Shown: positions 1 through 12,179 of the stretch, piece by piece
Position numbering within the stretch: position 1 is the first letter of the stretch
Layout of the letters: each line of letters begins with the position of its first letter
NCBI GenBank assembly: GCA_905221605.1
Contig: CAJNDS010000616.1
Coordinates: 65,001 to 103,128 of the forward strand
Length of the DNA stretch: 38,128 nt
Direction of reading: 5' to 3'
Source: Symbiodinium natans
Lineage: Eukaryota; Sar; Dinophyceae; Suessiales; Symbiodiniaceae
Made by a program: the position numbers and the translations under genes
The notes under the pieces: generated by a model
The model's input: the letters and a program-made list of their open reading frames with translations, nothing else
Database searches by the model: none
Told to the model about the DNA's origin: nothing

Positions 1-69
1 GTTTTGCTGCAGGATGCAACATGATGTCATGATGTCACGACACACGTCGCACCGACACACGCTACACAC

Positions 70-900
70 CCTCGTCATTCTGGCCTGCGCCGTCTTCAGG
101 GCGTCGTCGAAGTTCTTGGTCATGAGGTTTGCATTTGCCAGGACGTGCAGACTGATGGCTCGGCTGTCTGAATCATTCCACCGAGCTCCTGTTCCAGCAA
201 CACTGGCAGACTGGCAGATGGTGTACACATGGCAACGCTCATGACCTGCCAAATATCTCGCTTAAACCCGTGTCCACACCCCATCTCTCGACCCTAACAA
301 GATCCGGCCCGCTCTTGCATGGTTCCTGGTAGAGCTGGACTGCCTCTTGAGCCGCCCGGAGGGCCTCCTGTCCCATGGAGCCGAGGACACCAACATACAA
401 AAGGCAGATGCTTGGATCGTAGCTCACTGGAGTTGGGACCCAGGTAAAGCAGCCTTCGGATCTCCAAATCGTGGAGCGCAAACGAGCAGTTGGACTCTCT
501 CCGAGAATACATGCGACGTACAGGTCCTGCGTCTTGCCCTGACCTACGGATGCAAGCGCGAAGTGCACGTCAGAGACGAGCTGCGCTGCCTCAAACGGAG
601 CTGCACCTAGTGCGCACAACCTGCACAAAATCAGTGGGCATGCCAGCTTCGACATACCTGTGCAGTCACGGCTCAAACGCTCTCAAACCCGCGATCGAGC
701 CCTACGCCTGGAGCTGGGCGCACACAGCTGGGCAACCCTGCCTCGGCCCGGCTTCGCTTGTCTCCGAGCTTCCTGCATTGTAAGGCCTGGAGATCCGCAG
801 CAAAGCCGCATCACGTGGGGGTCTAGAACAGCCAGCATGTCGTGGAGAATGTTGCACACGAATGCGTGCTTTGCCTCCAGATCTAGTCCAAGACTCTTCC
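70..900 (-). CDS. TPR-repeat protein, internal exons (partial gene)
   Basis: Several minus-strand segments read like helices of tetratricopeptide repeats. At about 517-600 there is VSDVHFALASVGQGKTQ. At 326-367, directly after a CAG acceptor at 368-370, there is EALRAAQEAVQLYQE. At about 70-188 there is SRAISLHVLANANLMTKNF followed by DDALKTAQAR. An earlier segment at about 808-900 (SLGLDLEAKHAFVCNILHD) may be another repeat. Read in order they give the alternating A/B helices of TPRs with the usual small and large residue positions. TPRs are protein-interaction scaffolds, and multi-exon TPR genes are abundant in dinoflagellates. Splice donors are not certain; some may be GA or GC donors, which dinoflagellates use. 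The gene continues beyond the left edge, and its first exon is not found. The exon edges, the reading-frame joins and whether it is intact are inferred. Confidence 0.45.
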
Positions 901-2340
901 AAAAAACCCGAAAGCCCTGAACCCGCAGCGACGTCAAGCCCCAGGGCACCCTCCTCGGCGGCACGCTGGGCCTGCTGGACATCGCCTTCTTATGATGTCT
1001 ACTGCTGTTGCTGCTGTTGTTGCTTTTGCTGTTGCTATTGCTATTGTTATTGTTGTCGGGTTTGGGGTTTTCGGGCTTCAGGGGCTTCTAGGGGCTCAGT
1101 CACGCTGCCGACACTTGGGTTGGCAAGTTCTCTGAGGCCACTGCAGATCTCACAACAAGGGCTCTACACAAAAACGCGCACAAGATGCGGCCCCCACCTT
1201 TGCCCATGTGGATCTTGGCAATACCCAGCCACGCTTCGCCTTCGCCTTTCCGGTCGCCTGCACTTGACTTTCTTAGCACCCGTCACCGGGCCTCAAGGGT
1301 CTGCACAGGATTGCTCGTCCTCCACCATTCTGGTATGAAAGACGAGTACTGCATGAACTACACCTATTGCAATGGGGGCTGCGCAGAAACCTAACATCGA
1401 GGGCAAATTTCCTGCATCTTCCTGCACTTCAGACCTCCCTCGAACTTTGCAGTGTGCCCTAAACCCCCAAACCCCCCCCAAAACCGGGCCAAACCGGCCC
1501 TGGCCCCAAAACCTCAACTAGATCCCGGAGAAACCTCTAGGGTTTAAGGTTGAGGGTTTAGGGTTTCTCCGTGCAGGGCAATCTCCTCCCCCAAGGCCCG
1601 AACATCCGCATTCGCATCCTCCTCCGCTCCGCCGGCTCCGAAAGCCGGAGCGCAGCTAACGGTAGGCTCAAGGTCCCTAAGACTTTGCCGGAATGCTCTC
1701 TGGGAGTCCCATGCTTCTTCAACAGACTTTTTTTGTGAGACTGTGATACACCATGCACGAAGGCTTCTTTAGGACCTCTCCTTGCTGCCATCAGATCCTG
1801 TGTATGCTGTTCCTCTGTCTACCCAGGTCGGCTTGTTCAGCTTGTTCCATGCTGGCAAGCACATTTGCAATCGTGCTGCTGCTGGCCATCAGCTCGCCAT
1901 CGCACATGAAGTTGTTTAAGGGCTGAGTGGGCTTTGGCTTTTAGAGTGCCTGGGGCTGCAAATATGGTGAGTGACTGTGGTTTTGCTTTGTGATCCCTCG
2001 ACCACAGTGCTTTTGTTTGGCTGCAGGTCTCAAGGGCTTCTGGTTTTGCAGGGGCTTCGGGATTGGGGTTGAGGGGTTTCAGGGGGCCTGCCTACTGCCA
2101 GCACGGCGCGTCCCTGCGGCGCAGATAGTTGATATGTGCTATACGTACGAATGCTGAATAGTACGGCCAACAGCCTCACGCATCCAGCAGAACCATCTGC
2201 TGCTGATCATCAGAAGATATGATCAGAAGTCTGCACAAAACGCCGACACTTATAACCCATGACTTGCGGAAAGTGAAAGAGAGCACTCTTGTCCATGCAT
2301 CACAGTAACAAAATTCGGTGAAACAGTACCTACACGCCCG
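901..2340. other. No confident gene; degenerate telomere-like sequence and a CTG/TTG tract
   Basis: The stretch at 1001-1056 is an impure trinucleotide tract (CTG, TTG, CTA and similar). Around 1440-1570 and 2020-2080 there are decayed TTTAGGG-like motifs. Short open frames exist on both strands, for example 1558-1791 minus, which is rich in Arg and Met. None shows a recognisable domain. Confidence 0.4.
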
Positions 2341-2345
2341 GAGCA

Positions 2346-2411
2346 TGGCTGAAGCTTCCGCGCCGCAGATTGAACTCGCATGCTTCGGCGCCTCAGTGAG
2401 CTGCGACCAAG
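2346..2411 (+). CDS. Possible first coding exon (unrecognised)
   Basis: An ATG at 2346 opens a short frame beginning MAEASAPQIELACFGASV and ends at a good-looking GT donor (CAAG followed by GTATAT). Its composition is protein-like, but it is only about 22 residues. No downstream exon could be joined with confidence. It could equally be chance. Confidence 0.15.
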
Positions 2412-4790
2412 GTATATAGGATTGGGAGTGGGAAGCGCTGGTGCTGAGGCTTTGGATTTGGGATCATTTGTGAGTGCTCAACTCTTTTGAAGCGGGTGCT
2501 AACTAGGCTTCGCCACCCTGACCGAGCCTGAAGCGCATGATCTCGCTCGCCCTAAGCGACAACCATGCTCCGAAGACGTAAGCAACCCAAGCAACAAAAT
2601 CCGAAAATCTGCCGCTGACACCCCAGGGTTCACTCGCGCACATGTTCAGCCAACTTACCTTTTCATAACTGCTGTATGCTATGAATATGCACACAACCAG
2701 GGGCGCATGGTTACTTGCGTGTAGCAACGGGCCCGAGCCTGGAGATAGCCTGCCGCTTGGAAGAGAAGATACGCCCGCGTGCATGCGAGATTGTCGCAGC
2801 GCGTTCTTGTATCCAATTGCATGCATGAATTGGTGCGCCACATCGCAATCGCCACGCGTCCTACAGCTTGAACAACACTTGAACTGGCTGCATGAAGTGC
2901 AGTTCCTTTTGGGAAAGCACGATGAAGCATAGGTTTTGAGACCCAATTGGTCGGACTTTGGAGAGCATTGGCAAGCCAACTGTGCAAAGCCGACAGCACG
3001 CCCAACAAGGAAAATGGATCCAAACCAGGTCAACCGGCAAAAGAATTGTCAATTTCCTAAGTCTAGGTGTAGGTCTGAGCTGCGCACATTGCTTTAAAAC
3101 GAGAAAACCATGAACGGTACTGCCGACGTTCTGTTTCACTGTTTGTTTAGAGCTGTGTGTCCCGATCGGCGGTGGGTCGAACGTTCGTCCGTTTGTTTCG
3201 TCTGCTTCGGAAGTGGTGCCCGACGCTCGCTGAATTTCGTCCATCACGCAGCTGTGCTTCCTTCGTATGCATGTTCCATACGACGCGCATTGCCACGTCC
3301 ATTTTCTTGTGGCGCTACGACTTCTGGTATGCGATTTCCGATGTCCTACAGACGCGCGCTTTGAACCCAACATGCCATTACTGTAGTTGCCAGCCATCTC
3401 TGGAGGTAGCAATACCTGACCTGGAGGGAGGCGATTAGAGGTGACCCCTCATGCAGGAAACTCTGCAAACAAACGCTGGGTGCAACGGGGAGTGAAGACC
3501 GAGACTGCTGAGCAACTGCGAAGGAGAGCCGCAAGAAGTCTCAAGCCCAAAGCCAGCCTGCAAGTGCCCAGACAAGCCACAGGCGTGTGCATTTGGAGGG
3601 GTGCTGAACATGTGCGTGCGCGAACCCCTCGCCAAAAGAACACCTCCAACCCCAACGCCTGCTTCCCCGACCCCCCGGTCCCGTGCAGCAGCCAAGATCA
3701 CCCGTGAGGGGACTCCAAGCTGTGCCCCATGAGCCACGGACGACAGCGGGCCCTCCTGCAGTGTGTTTTAAAAGACTTCGGGTGTCGGGGAGTCTCAGTT
3801 TTAGTATGGCCCCTAAGGGCTTCAAGCCTGCGATGTCGGCCCGTTAAGTTCTTGGTGGAGTTTAGCAGCTGCAGGGACATTCAAGAGTGGGGGGCTTGGA
3901 TCTCCAATTGGGCTTACAGAGCAAAAAGCTGTTGGGCGAATGTTTTGCTCGCAAACAAAAAGGACAAGAAGTGGTGGCATCGCTTCTTTTGGATCACTGC
4001 CATGCAGTTTTCTATCTTTGAGGTGTGTTTTTGCCGGGAGCGCATGCGGATGTAGGGTGCACCCGGCTTGGGGCATTGCAAGCAATATACTGTTTACATA
4101 GCTGCTCTTGGGACATACCACGCCAACCTCAAAACCTCGTGGCCTACAAAAGCGTCCAAAGGCAACAAACGTGTTGGGGTAGAAACCAGTGGAATATCAA
4201 GTTCGAACCTAACTTTGCGCTACGATCAACTTGCTGTGAGGTCTCGGACCCTCCAAACCTATGTCAGTTGCCACTTCGTCTGGGCACGCACACAAATAAA
4301 CCCTGCCAAACCACGGCTCCTAGTCTGCCAGGACAAACGGTCCGGCCTCAGGGCAGGTTTCAATGATCGCGCAGGCATGTTGCAACGACTCGGGTTTGAA
4401 GCCGAAAGAGTGCGGCTCTCGCCACAGCTCGGAAGTGCTGGGGGGGGGGGGGGGTGATCTGCTTGTGTTTTGCACTTCAAGGAAGGCATCGTCTGCATGA
4501 TGTTCTCCATTAGTGCATGGGCCTGCGGCCGATCCACGAGCTACCTTGTCATCCTTTTTGTTGTGGATGGAACTAGTGAAGCGAGAGTTTGCAGGCGCCT
4601 TCCACTCAAGCACCACAGCTGCTACATGGTGGTATAACCTCCCCCACCCCTCACTTGAGGCCAGAGCATCGAGAGCTTTCGACTCGTGCATTGGCCCGGC
4701 ATCGTGGGCTTTGGCCTTGCTGCTGTGTGCTATCATGTTCTATGTGAGCCTATATACCACATAGACAGCCTGTGCATCATAAGAGATACT
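2412..4790. other. No confident gene; scattered exon-like segments and a poly-G run
   Basis: The most exon-like piece is on the plus strand at about 3893-4023. It is Trp-rich (including NKKDKKWWHRFFWITAMQ), lies after a CTGCAG acceptor-like site, and ends at GAG followed by GTGTGT, a good donor. No family is recognised. Another plus-strand frame (4513-4764) ends in a hydrophobic segment like a membrane helix. A G run lies at 4440-4454. These are recorded as unassigned. Confidence 0.3.
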
Positions 4791-4795
4791 TTCGT

Positions 4796-5410
4796 GGCAA
4801 CCCTCAAGCTGTCAACCCTAAACCCCCAAACCCTGAAGCCATGAAGCCCTTCACCCGTCACGCTGAATTCCCGGCCTCATCTCCACCTTGACGTGGCACT
4901 TCTAGTAGCTTGCCTTGTCCCACAGCGTGTACATCAACAGGATCAAAACAGAGATTGCCAGGGTTTATAGGGTTCAGGCTGATACATCCTACAACCAATA
5001 ACCCTGAATCCAAAGCCCTTTCACCAAATTCTATTTGGAGCTGAAGCTTGCTTGCGATTGCTGCAGGACCTCAGCAATAGCCATAGCACAGAACTCAGAA
5101 ATCCCCCCAACTCCTGAAAGTTTAGGGCTTGGGTGGCCCTGAGACAAAGTAAGCTTCGGGACCCTACAACCCCTGGTCACACCCTACGCCTCTGTAGACC
5201 CTAAGTCCCTAAGCACAGGCCGTGCCGCTGTGTAGAGACCTGGAAGCGGCAGAGCCAATCCGGCCCAGCTGTTCTTGTACAGGAACGGCGATCTGCGCGG
5301 GGCTGATCAGGGTTAAGGCCTTTGAGGCATCTAGGGCTTAAAGGGTTTTAAGGGCTTCAGGGTTTGTGTCGGAGGGATTACGAGCTTGATGGTGTTTTTG
5401 TGTATTAAGG
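4796..5410. repeat. Dispersed repeat, copy A (matches 6655-7420)
   Basis: This block shares long stretches with 6655-7420 in the same order. They include CACCCGTCACGCTGAA (written TACCCGTCACGCTGAA in the other copy), GGCCTCATCTCCACCTTGAC, CCAATAACCCTGAA, ACAGGCCGTGCCG and CATCTAGGGCTTAAAGGGTT (GCGTCTAGGGC in the other copy). The copies are clearly diverged, with many substitutions and indels. No coding function is evident. Confidence 0.7.
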
Positions 5411-6654
5411 AGCAGGTAAGGGTTGAGGGTTTCAGGGTTCAGGAAGTGGAACATCGAGGGGCCCGGGGGGTTCAGATTCGGTGGATGCTTTGCGGTGTTT
5501 TCGGGGTGCGGTTTTAGGGTTCTAGGTGAGATTCAGTATTGCCCAAGCTGTATTTGGGGGGGAGGGTTCCAAAAATTGGGGTTTAGGGTTTCGGGTATCC
5601 ATTTTGGGAGGAGGCTCCTATGACAAGCGTATACCCCTATTTTGGGAAATACCCGATGAGAGGAGGTGCGCGCTCAGGGCTGAGGTGACCAGTTGAAACC
5701 TCGGACCACTTCATAATTTGTGTGGTCGCCAAAAAACAACAAAACAAAGGGAACAAGATCCTTCTCAGAAGTCTGTGGCAATGCCAACCCGCACCCGAGG
5801 ACCCCCTTCCTTCAAAACCCCAAACCCCGCTTAAGCTGTAAACACAACAACCCTAACCCTCTACCTTGATTCTTGGACACTTAAACCCAAGTTCACATCC
5901 TTCAGCCTAGGATCGGGTTCTCGACATGGTGAAAAGTAGGCAAGAGGTCCCGGCAAATGAGCTTTCCCCTGAGCATCGCCACTATGAAACGGCATGGGCA
6001 GGCAGAAATGCAACTACGATTGTGATCACCTGAATCAGGTTTACGGTATAGATTTCCTTGCGTATTTTACCTCGACTGCCAACTGCTCATGAACATTCAG
6101 GAAGGGTGTAAGGGTGTAGTGGTTCAAGGATAGCAGCCAAGATTCATTGCACCTTTCTGCACATGTGAGCAAGGCAGAGGCGTGAATTCTTCTGTAACTT
6201 CAGCATGTATAACAAGTGAGCACCTAACTTCTATTGATTAACATGAACCCATGCACCCCAAACTCTGAACCCTAAACCCCTAAACACGCCCAAGCCCTAA
6301 ATCCGAACGCAAGACTCCCAAGCGGCACCCCCCTGAAGCTCAGGCTCCGCCCCAAGGATCTGCAGCTAAGGGCTTAGGACTTCGGACTTGAAACTTTGGA
6401 CCTGAACCCCTGAACCCACCCGTCACCCCAAGCTCCAAAAGGTGGAGGCCAGTCACTGCGAGCTTCTATTTTGGGGCCCGGACTTCTTCTTGCTCCTCCG
6501 CATCCTTTGGCGGAGCCTCCAAAGCGTATGACCGACTGCAAAAGACTAGAGACACTGGGATATGAGATCATGGCACTTCGGACTTGAAAAGTGGCGGTGG
6601 GAGGGGGGGGCGGGGTGTTTTGGATTTAGGGTTTTGGGCTTAGGAGAATTTCGT
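5411..6654. other. Non-coding stretch with decayed telomere-like motifs
   Basis: Runs such as GGGTTTCAGGG and CCCTAAACCCCTAAAC recur (around 5420-5600 and 6255-6300), mixed with unique sequence. No frame longer than about 65 codons, and no recognisable protein. Confidence 0.4.
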
Positions 6655-7420
6655 GGGAACCCTAAACGCCCAAAACCCTGAGGCCATGGAAGCCCTTTAC
6701 CCGTCACGCTGAACTCCCGGCCTCATCTCCACCTTGACGTTCCGGCTTGCCTCGTCCCACGGCGCGAACATGAACAGGAGCAGAACGGAGATCACCCCCT
6801 AGGATTCGAGGGGTTCTAGGGTTCAGGCTTGGAACCCTCCCCATTCCCCTTCCTCACACCTCCAGGAACGTGAAAACGGGCAGCGGTCGTTCGACTTGTT
6901 GCTTCATGCTGCCACAATACCTCACCTCAGCCCTATAACCCTGAATCCTACGACCAATAACCCTGAACCCAAAACCCTTCCAGCAAACTCATTCGGAACT
7001 GAAGCGACCATAGCACAGATCTAGAAATCCTCCCAGCTCCTGGCAATTGCGGGCTTAGGGGTTTAGGCGGTTTAGGGTTGCCCAGCATCCAAAAACTCTC
7101 CAGATCAATCCCAGAAAACCATCCCAGTCACGGATAGACCCCAAGGGCCCGATCCCCAAGGCCCTGGACCCCGAAACCAAATCTCCCGAAACCCTGCACG
7201 CTACACCCTAAAAACTCCAAACACAGGCCGTGCCGCGGCGTAGAGATCTGGAAGGGGCGGCAGGACCCGACTGGTCTTGCAGAGGAGCAGCGATCTGCAC
7301 AGGGCTGATGAGTCCGGAAGATGGTTGTAGGGTTAATGCCTGTGAGGCGTCTAGGGCTTAAAGGGTTGTAAGAGTGTGCGTCTGGGGGTTTAAGGGCTTG
7401 ATGGTGTTTTAGTTGAGGGC
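6655..7420. repeat. Dispersed repeat, copy B (matches 4796-5410)
   Basis: Diverged second copy of the block at 4796-5410, in the same orientation. A sub-segment at about 7080-7215 (CCCGAAACCAAATCTCCC and neighbours) has a third relative at about 12180-12320. The left part of this block abuts the cold-shock-like gene on its 3' side. Confidence 0.65.
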
Positions 7421-7963
7421 TTCCCTCACCCAACTTGAAAAATCGTGAGAGACTAGACTACAGTGTAGTGTAGACTGCATTAGCACCTGAGGCGGCGTCG
7501 TGCTGCAGCCACCACAGCCGCAGCCATCCATCCCACAGCCCATCCCACCACAGTGCATTTCTCCCATCAAAGGCATTCCTCCACAGCCCATTCCGCAACC
7601 CAGCGGTGGGACGCCATTCAACACGGTCTTGTTGTCTGCCAGGTCAAAAGCCTGAGGCTTGTTCTCTTCGTTCAAAGTCACAGCGAAGTTGACCTCTTGT
7701 CCTCAGCCAGAAACTATCATAGAGTCAAAATCATAAAGATAAAGCACCAAGCTGCAGGTGCACACGCCTTGTGACGTCGGCAGATGGCTACAGGGAACTT
7801 GTGATGGCTGCCTCAAATGCACCTAAACCCCGGAATTAAAACCCTGCGCACTCAACACATCCAACAAACTTGGGGCCGGACCTTCAACGAAGTTGCCCAG
7901 CTGAAGAGATTTCACCATCACGTCGCAGCCGAAGACCTTTGGCCCATGAAGGTGGCAAAAGTA
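7409..7963 (-). CDS. Cold-shock-domain-like protein, last two exons
   Basis: Two minus-strand exons join across a 180-nt GT-AG intron (7702-7881). Exon one (about 7882-7963) contains KVFGCDVMVKSLQLGNFVE; exon two (7409-7701) continues QEVNFAVTLNEENKPQAFDL. The junction completes a Gly codon, giving VEGQEV. The joined peptide resembles the second half of a cold-shock domain: DVxV...L, a turn, EGxxVxFxV, then KPQAxxL. Cold-shock domains bind single-stranded RNA or DNA and are common in dinoflagellates. After the domain comes a Gly/Cys/Met-rich tail (about residues LGCGMGCGGM through CGCGGC) and a stop at 7409-7411. The exon with the RNA-binding KGFGF-type motif was not found upstream, so the gene may be longer, divergent or broken. 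The upstream edge at 7963 assumes an AAG acceptor and is a guess. Family assignment is inference from pattern. Confidence 0.5.
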
Positions 7964-8031
7964 CTTCCTACACTCCTACACTGCCATCTATCGGTGCTTG
8001 CGGATCCTTTGTTTCCGTGGCCCTTGCTCTC

Positions 8032-8081
8032 CGTCTCTCCGTCTCTCCGTCTCTCCGTCTCTCCGTCCCTCCGTCTCTCCT
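8032..8081. repeat. (CCGTCTCT)n 8-bp minisatellite
   Basis: Five to six tandem CCGTCTCT units with one CCGTCCCT variant. Confidence 0.9.
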
Positions 8082-9520
8082 TCAAGTAATGGATTCCTTT
8101 GTGCAGCGAATCTGCGTCGGGTTGAAAGGGTGGCTGGCGTCCCAAGAGGCCTGTTCAAGGTGCACCCTGAAACCCTTCTAGCCGCCGAGACATCAGGGCG
8201 TAGGTTGTGAGAGGTCGAGGTGCCGCGGTCAGCTCAGGGCAGTTGATGCAGCCCATACCCATCGCCTCGGAGCATGGAGATTCAGGCACCGAAGCGCTAA
8301 GACCATAACGAGCGCATTCTTCCAGCCGACTTTGTCACAAAGCTCAGGGACCAGTGCACCGGGGCACTGTCCAGTCTTGCAAAGAGGTGCCGGTCACTAC
8401 ACAGTTCCGTGAAAGCTTGGGGATAAACAACTATGGAGTCTGTTCATGAGAGCATTTTTGGCATGCAATGGCATAAGCTCATCAAGCTTCTCTCCAAAGA
8501 CACAAGGAGAAGGCGACTAGAACCACTAGAATGCCACAAAATAGCAGTAACAACTTGGGGCCTTCTCCGAGCGAGCCGGCTGAGGCCCGGGCTGGGTTCA
8601 GATTCCCGATGGTGCCGATGCAGCGCTTTTGTGTCAGCGCTTTGCTGGGGGCAAAGGCCAAGTCCGGAACGCAAACCTCAGCTTCGCCACATTCGTCACT
8701 TGCAGCTCAGACTGGGCCAAGCGCATTGAGGCCAGTCATGAGTTCGCATCACACTCTCTACTGTGAGCCAGTTTCCGCCCCTTCCATGTGCCATCTTGTC
8801 TCCGTCAAACCTCCCCGAGGGGAGGGCTTCTCAATTGCCTTCGCAATATCAATAGACTCAATATCGGAATACCCGAGCATGCAGAACAAACCGGCAACAC
8901 CTGGTTGACCCGGAAGACCCGACTTCCACACTCACACAGCCTGAACTTTGCCCAGCTACATTGACCAGTCCTGGGGCAAGCTCTGGCTTACTTTGCAGGA
9001 GCCGCGCCAGAACTGTGGCCAGAATGCTGACCTCGGCACAAAGCAAAAACGATGCTCCACGCTGTCAAGGCTGAGCTCCCTCACGGTAGCTCCCTGTAGC
9101 TCCTAATCCAGCCGCGCTGCATCGATGCTAGTCAGGGCATTGAGGATGATGTCGGGGTCCATGGCTTTTGTGCACCCGCTCATGGGGCCGGCAACTTGGC
9201 AAGGCACCGCCTTCCTATAGTACTAGGCTCTCCTTCAAGGAATGGAGCCAGAGTTTGCTGATAGGCATTGTCATGAATGTCGACGCCTGCTATGGGCATC
9301 ACAGGGTGCACGACCAGATGTTGCAACTGTGGAGTTCTTGGGACGATCTTTGCTGGTAACAAACAGATCCACGCACAGTGAGTGTAGCCATCAAGTTTGG
9401 CGGTATCTGGTCACGACTGTTGAGCACAAGATTGTGCTCGGCAGGAATGCAGGTCAAACTCCTCAGATGTTTGGGCTAAGTGTGAATGCGGATGCAGGTT
9501 GTCGAACGGATACCTTGTGC
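8082..9520. other. No confident gene
   Basis: Frames of 60-125 codons occur on both strands but show no family signature. A short segment at about 9082-9125 (CTCACGGTAGCTCC...GTAGCTCCTAA) reappears at about 18781-18820, so part of this stretch is a dispersed repeat. Confidence 0.35.
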
Positions 9521-9522
9521 CG

Positions 9523-9558
9523 GGAGAGAGGGAGAGGGAGGGAGAGAGAGAGAGAGAG

Positions 9559-9612
<54 letters not shown>

Positions 9613-9667
9613 CGAGGGAGACAGGGAGGAAGGGACGGAGCGGGGGAGGGAGGAGAAGGAGATAAAT

Positions 9668-9730
<63 letters not shown>
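9523..9730. repeat. (GA)n microsatellite with impurities
   Basis: Two long pure GA tracts (about 9543-9606 and 9670-9726) are separated by a purine-rich interruption. The flanks down to about 9800 are also purine-rich. The open frames through it (RERERE on plus, SLSLSL on minus) are repeat artefacts. Confidence 0.97.
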
Positions 9731-9731
<1 letters not shown>

Positions 9732-9809
9732 CGCGAAACAATTTGGAAAAGAGGGCGAGGCGAGAAAATAAGAGGGAGAGGGGGAGGGAGAGGGGAAGGA
9801 GACAGCAGG

Positions 9810-11135
9810 GTGATGAAGCCCTGAACCACACTCTGCCCTTAAACTTGATACCACGGAACACGCCAAATGTGAGCCCATTCATTTTATAGTCTCGCTGCCC
9901 AGGCCCTGCTGCCAGTTGGCCAACGCGGCACGAGGAAAAGGCAAACGGAAATTTGCTCTAGAGATGCCGATCTATAGGGTGTGTGTGGGTTTAGGGCTGC
10001 AGTATGTACAATGTAGGAAATTCGCAAGAGATTCACGTAAGGGACACTGTCTGCTTTAGGGTTTAGGTTTTAGGGATCTAGGGTTGAAGGTGTAGCGTGG
10101 AGGGTCCGGCCGGTTTTGGGGTTGGGCGATACGTCGAAGCCTACTTGCCTCACTCAGCTTGCCCAAGGCTTCGGCTGCAGCCTGCCGTACCTCCAAAGGG
10201 ACTCCTGACACATAAGAAGACCTTAAACAGGCCACCTTAAACCCTGCAAAGCCGGCAAAGGGTCCAGCCCGCTACCTTTGTCCATCTTCCAGTCATTTTA
10301 GGGCAGCACTCGGTTAACTTAGGCACTGCTTGACCATATTCCGACTTCACAGAGCAGGTGCTTTGCATGGCGACTCTGAAATCTCAGCTCGCGCTTGCTA
10401 CTGCACGCCCGGCCGCAGCCTGCCCTTTCTTGTCGAGGAAGCCCTGGCGAGACTGAGCGCGCCAGCGACAGGGTGTGGTCCAGAGATTTGTCTGCTTGAA
10501 GAAAGAAGCTGTTATGAGCCTGACCTCGAACTCCCGACCTTGCACTGCACTTTGGGCTACACGAAAGTAGATCCTGTTGTGGCCTCCCCGCCTGGGCCAC
10601 AGCCTTGGTGTGCTACTCAGCAGACTCAGCACCCATCGCGCCCAGAGCGGCTGTGGCAGCACCTTCTCGTTTCCAAGTTTCCAACAGCTCGATTTGAGCA
10701 CCCTGCCGCTGAATTTATGTATCTGCAGCCGGTAGATTCTAGGCTTCTTCCGGGTTTGGGGACTACATGGCCCGAGAGGACACACCAGCTTCTGAAATCC
10801 TGAATCTTACACGCTGCTTGCACAACAGCCTTTGGCCGCAAACTAAACCCCTAGCTCTGACCATAAACCTGCCATGCCGGCTGCAACCTCACAGGCCTTG
10901 TACAACCCTTGCAGCATTTGATACAGAACCCCAGGAAGTGCTCTATCGCACCTCCGCCCGGAGAAAGAACTGTAGTGCCTGCGCGCCAGCTGCAGCAAGA
11001 CTCCTGCGCCCCAGCCAGCACCTACTTCTGATGTGCGTGCACCATGAACGAGACTTGTGATGGTGCTTCGGGCCTTCCGGTGAAAGCTTGTCGATTAAGT
11101 GTTGACGGTGAGAAAGAGAGGGGTGCTACAGTCAA
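9810..11135. other. No confident gene
   Basis: Decayed TTTAGGG-like motifs occur at 9985-10080. The stretch 10330-10800 is open on both strands (157 codons plus, 133 minus) without any recognisable domain. Confidence 0.35.
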
Positions 11136-11139
11136 GCAA

Positions 11140-12035
11140 CCCTCGTCGCATAGTCGCGACCACCCTCGGCTCCTACGTCAGTTCTCGATCATCTTATTCC
11201 CCACCCTCGTTGTGCGGTTGTTAGACCCCTCGAAGGCCCAGAATCTCAGAAAGTCCCCGGAGTGCCGAACTCGAGAATATAAGTGCCCAACCCCAGAATT
11301 TCTCAGACCAAACCCAGAGTATTTTTAGAGAGTCCCTGGAGCGCCCAACCCAGAGTGAGCTCGCAGTTGGGGATGTTCGACGTAAAAACTTGTTTTGCTT
11401 CGTCTAAGTTTCTACAAGACACCGCACACGACGGCACTCTCAGGCCCCGTCCGCAAAGGAGACTCGCAGGGCAGAGACCTGAGCCGACACACCAGTGGCA
11501 CCCCCTCTATGCGCTGGTCCTGAAACAGCCGCGCAAAACCTCCAAAAACAAACGAAAACTTAGAACCCCAAACCTTGGCTCCCAGCCACCGACATCATGG
11601 GGCCGATGCTGGTTTTGAGCAGCTAACCCCAGAATCCCCAACTCAATGCCTAAACCCTCATCCCTGAACTGAACCATCTGAACCCAAACACCCTTTGGCC
11701 CAAAGCCATGCACCGTGATGCACCTTAAACTAGGCCTCAAATTGTGCTCAGAGGCACTTTGGGACGCAAAGTTAAGGGGCTTTAGTAAGGTATCCTAAAC
11801 TCTTAAACGCTAAACCTCAAGCCCTAAACCCCAGTTTTGCTCGGGAGGGTGCTTGGTCGGAACCTGCGAAGCATTGCTGGGGGCAGTGGCTGAGGCGTCC
11901 GGCGGCCTCAAACAGGTGCAGGCACTCCAACGCATTTCAGCTAGGGCTGCCCCTGTTCACAATGTTGTAGAAAATTGGGGTGTGTAAAGCGTAGCCCTAT
12001 TCCAGGAAAAGACTTCGAGAGGAGAAGCACAGTGT
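11140..12035. repeat. Diverged copy of the 19.7-22.1 kb repeat
   Basis: Shared strings with the tandem pair at 19.7-22.1 kb include TTCTCGATCATCTTATTCCC, CCTGAGCCGACACACCAGTG, CCCCAAACCTTGGCTCCCAG and, further on (about 11965-12030), AAAATTGGGG, GTAGCCCTATTCCAG and TTCGAGAGGAGA. The order matches but the spacing differs, so this is an older, rearranged relative. Confidence 0.7.
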
Positions 12036-12179
12036 GTAACCCTTGGAAGTATCACTGAAGCCCAGTGCGGAGAGCTTTGTCTGTTGGGCGCAAAGGCTGG
12101 CTAACCTGGGCTTAGGACTTGGCGGTTAGGTTTGGGTGGCCCGAATGCAAAGTAAGGTTCGACGGGTTTGGGTTCTATA

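Noticed and set aside
4195-4260. Possible tRNA T-arm (GGTTCGAACTT on minus)
   Set aside because: The surrounding bases do not form an acceptor stem or anticodon arm.
9242-9889. 215-codon Arg/Glu-rich frame
   Set aside because: Translation of the (GA)n tract and its purine-rich flanks; no complexity or domain.
10500-10570. Sequence resembling a Pol III B box or SINE (GGGAGTTCGAGGTCAGG on minus)
   Set aside because: No matching A box, tRNA fold or flanking duplication could be seen.
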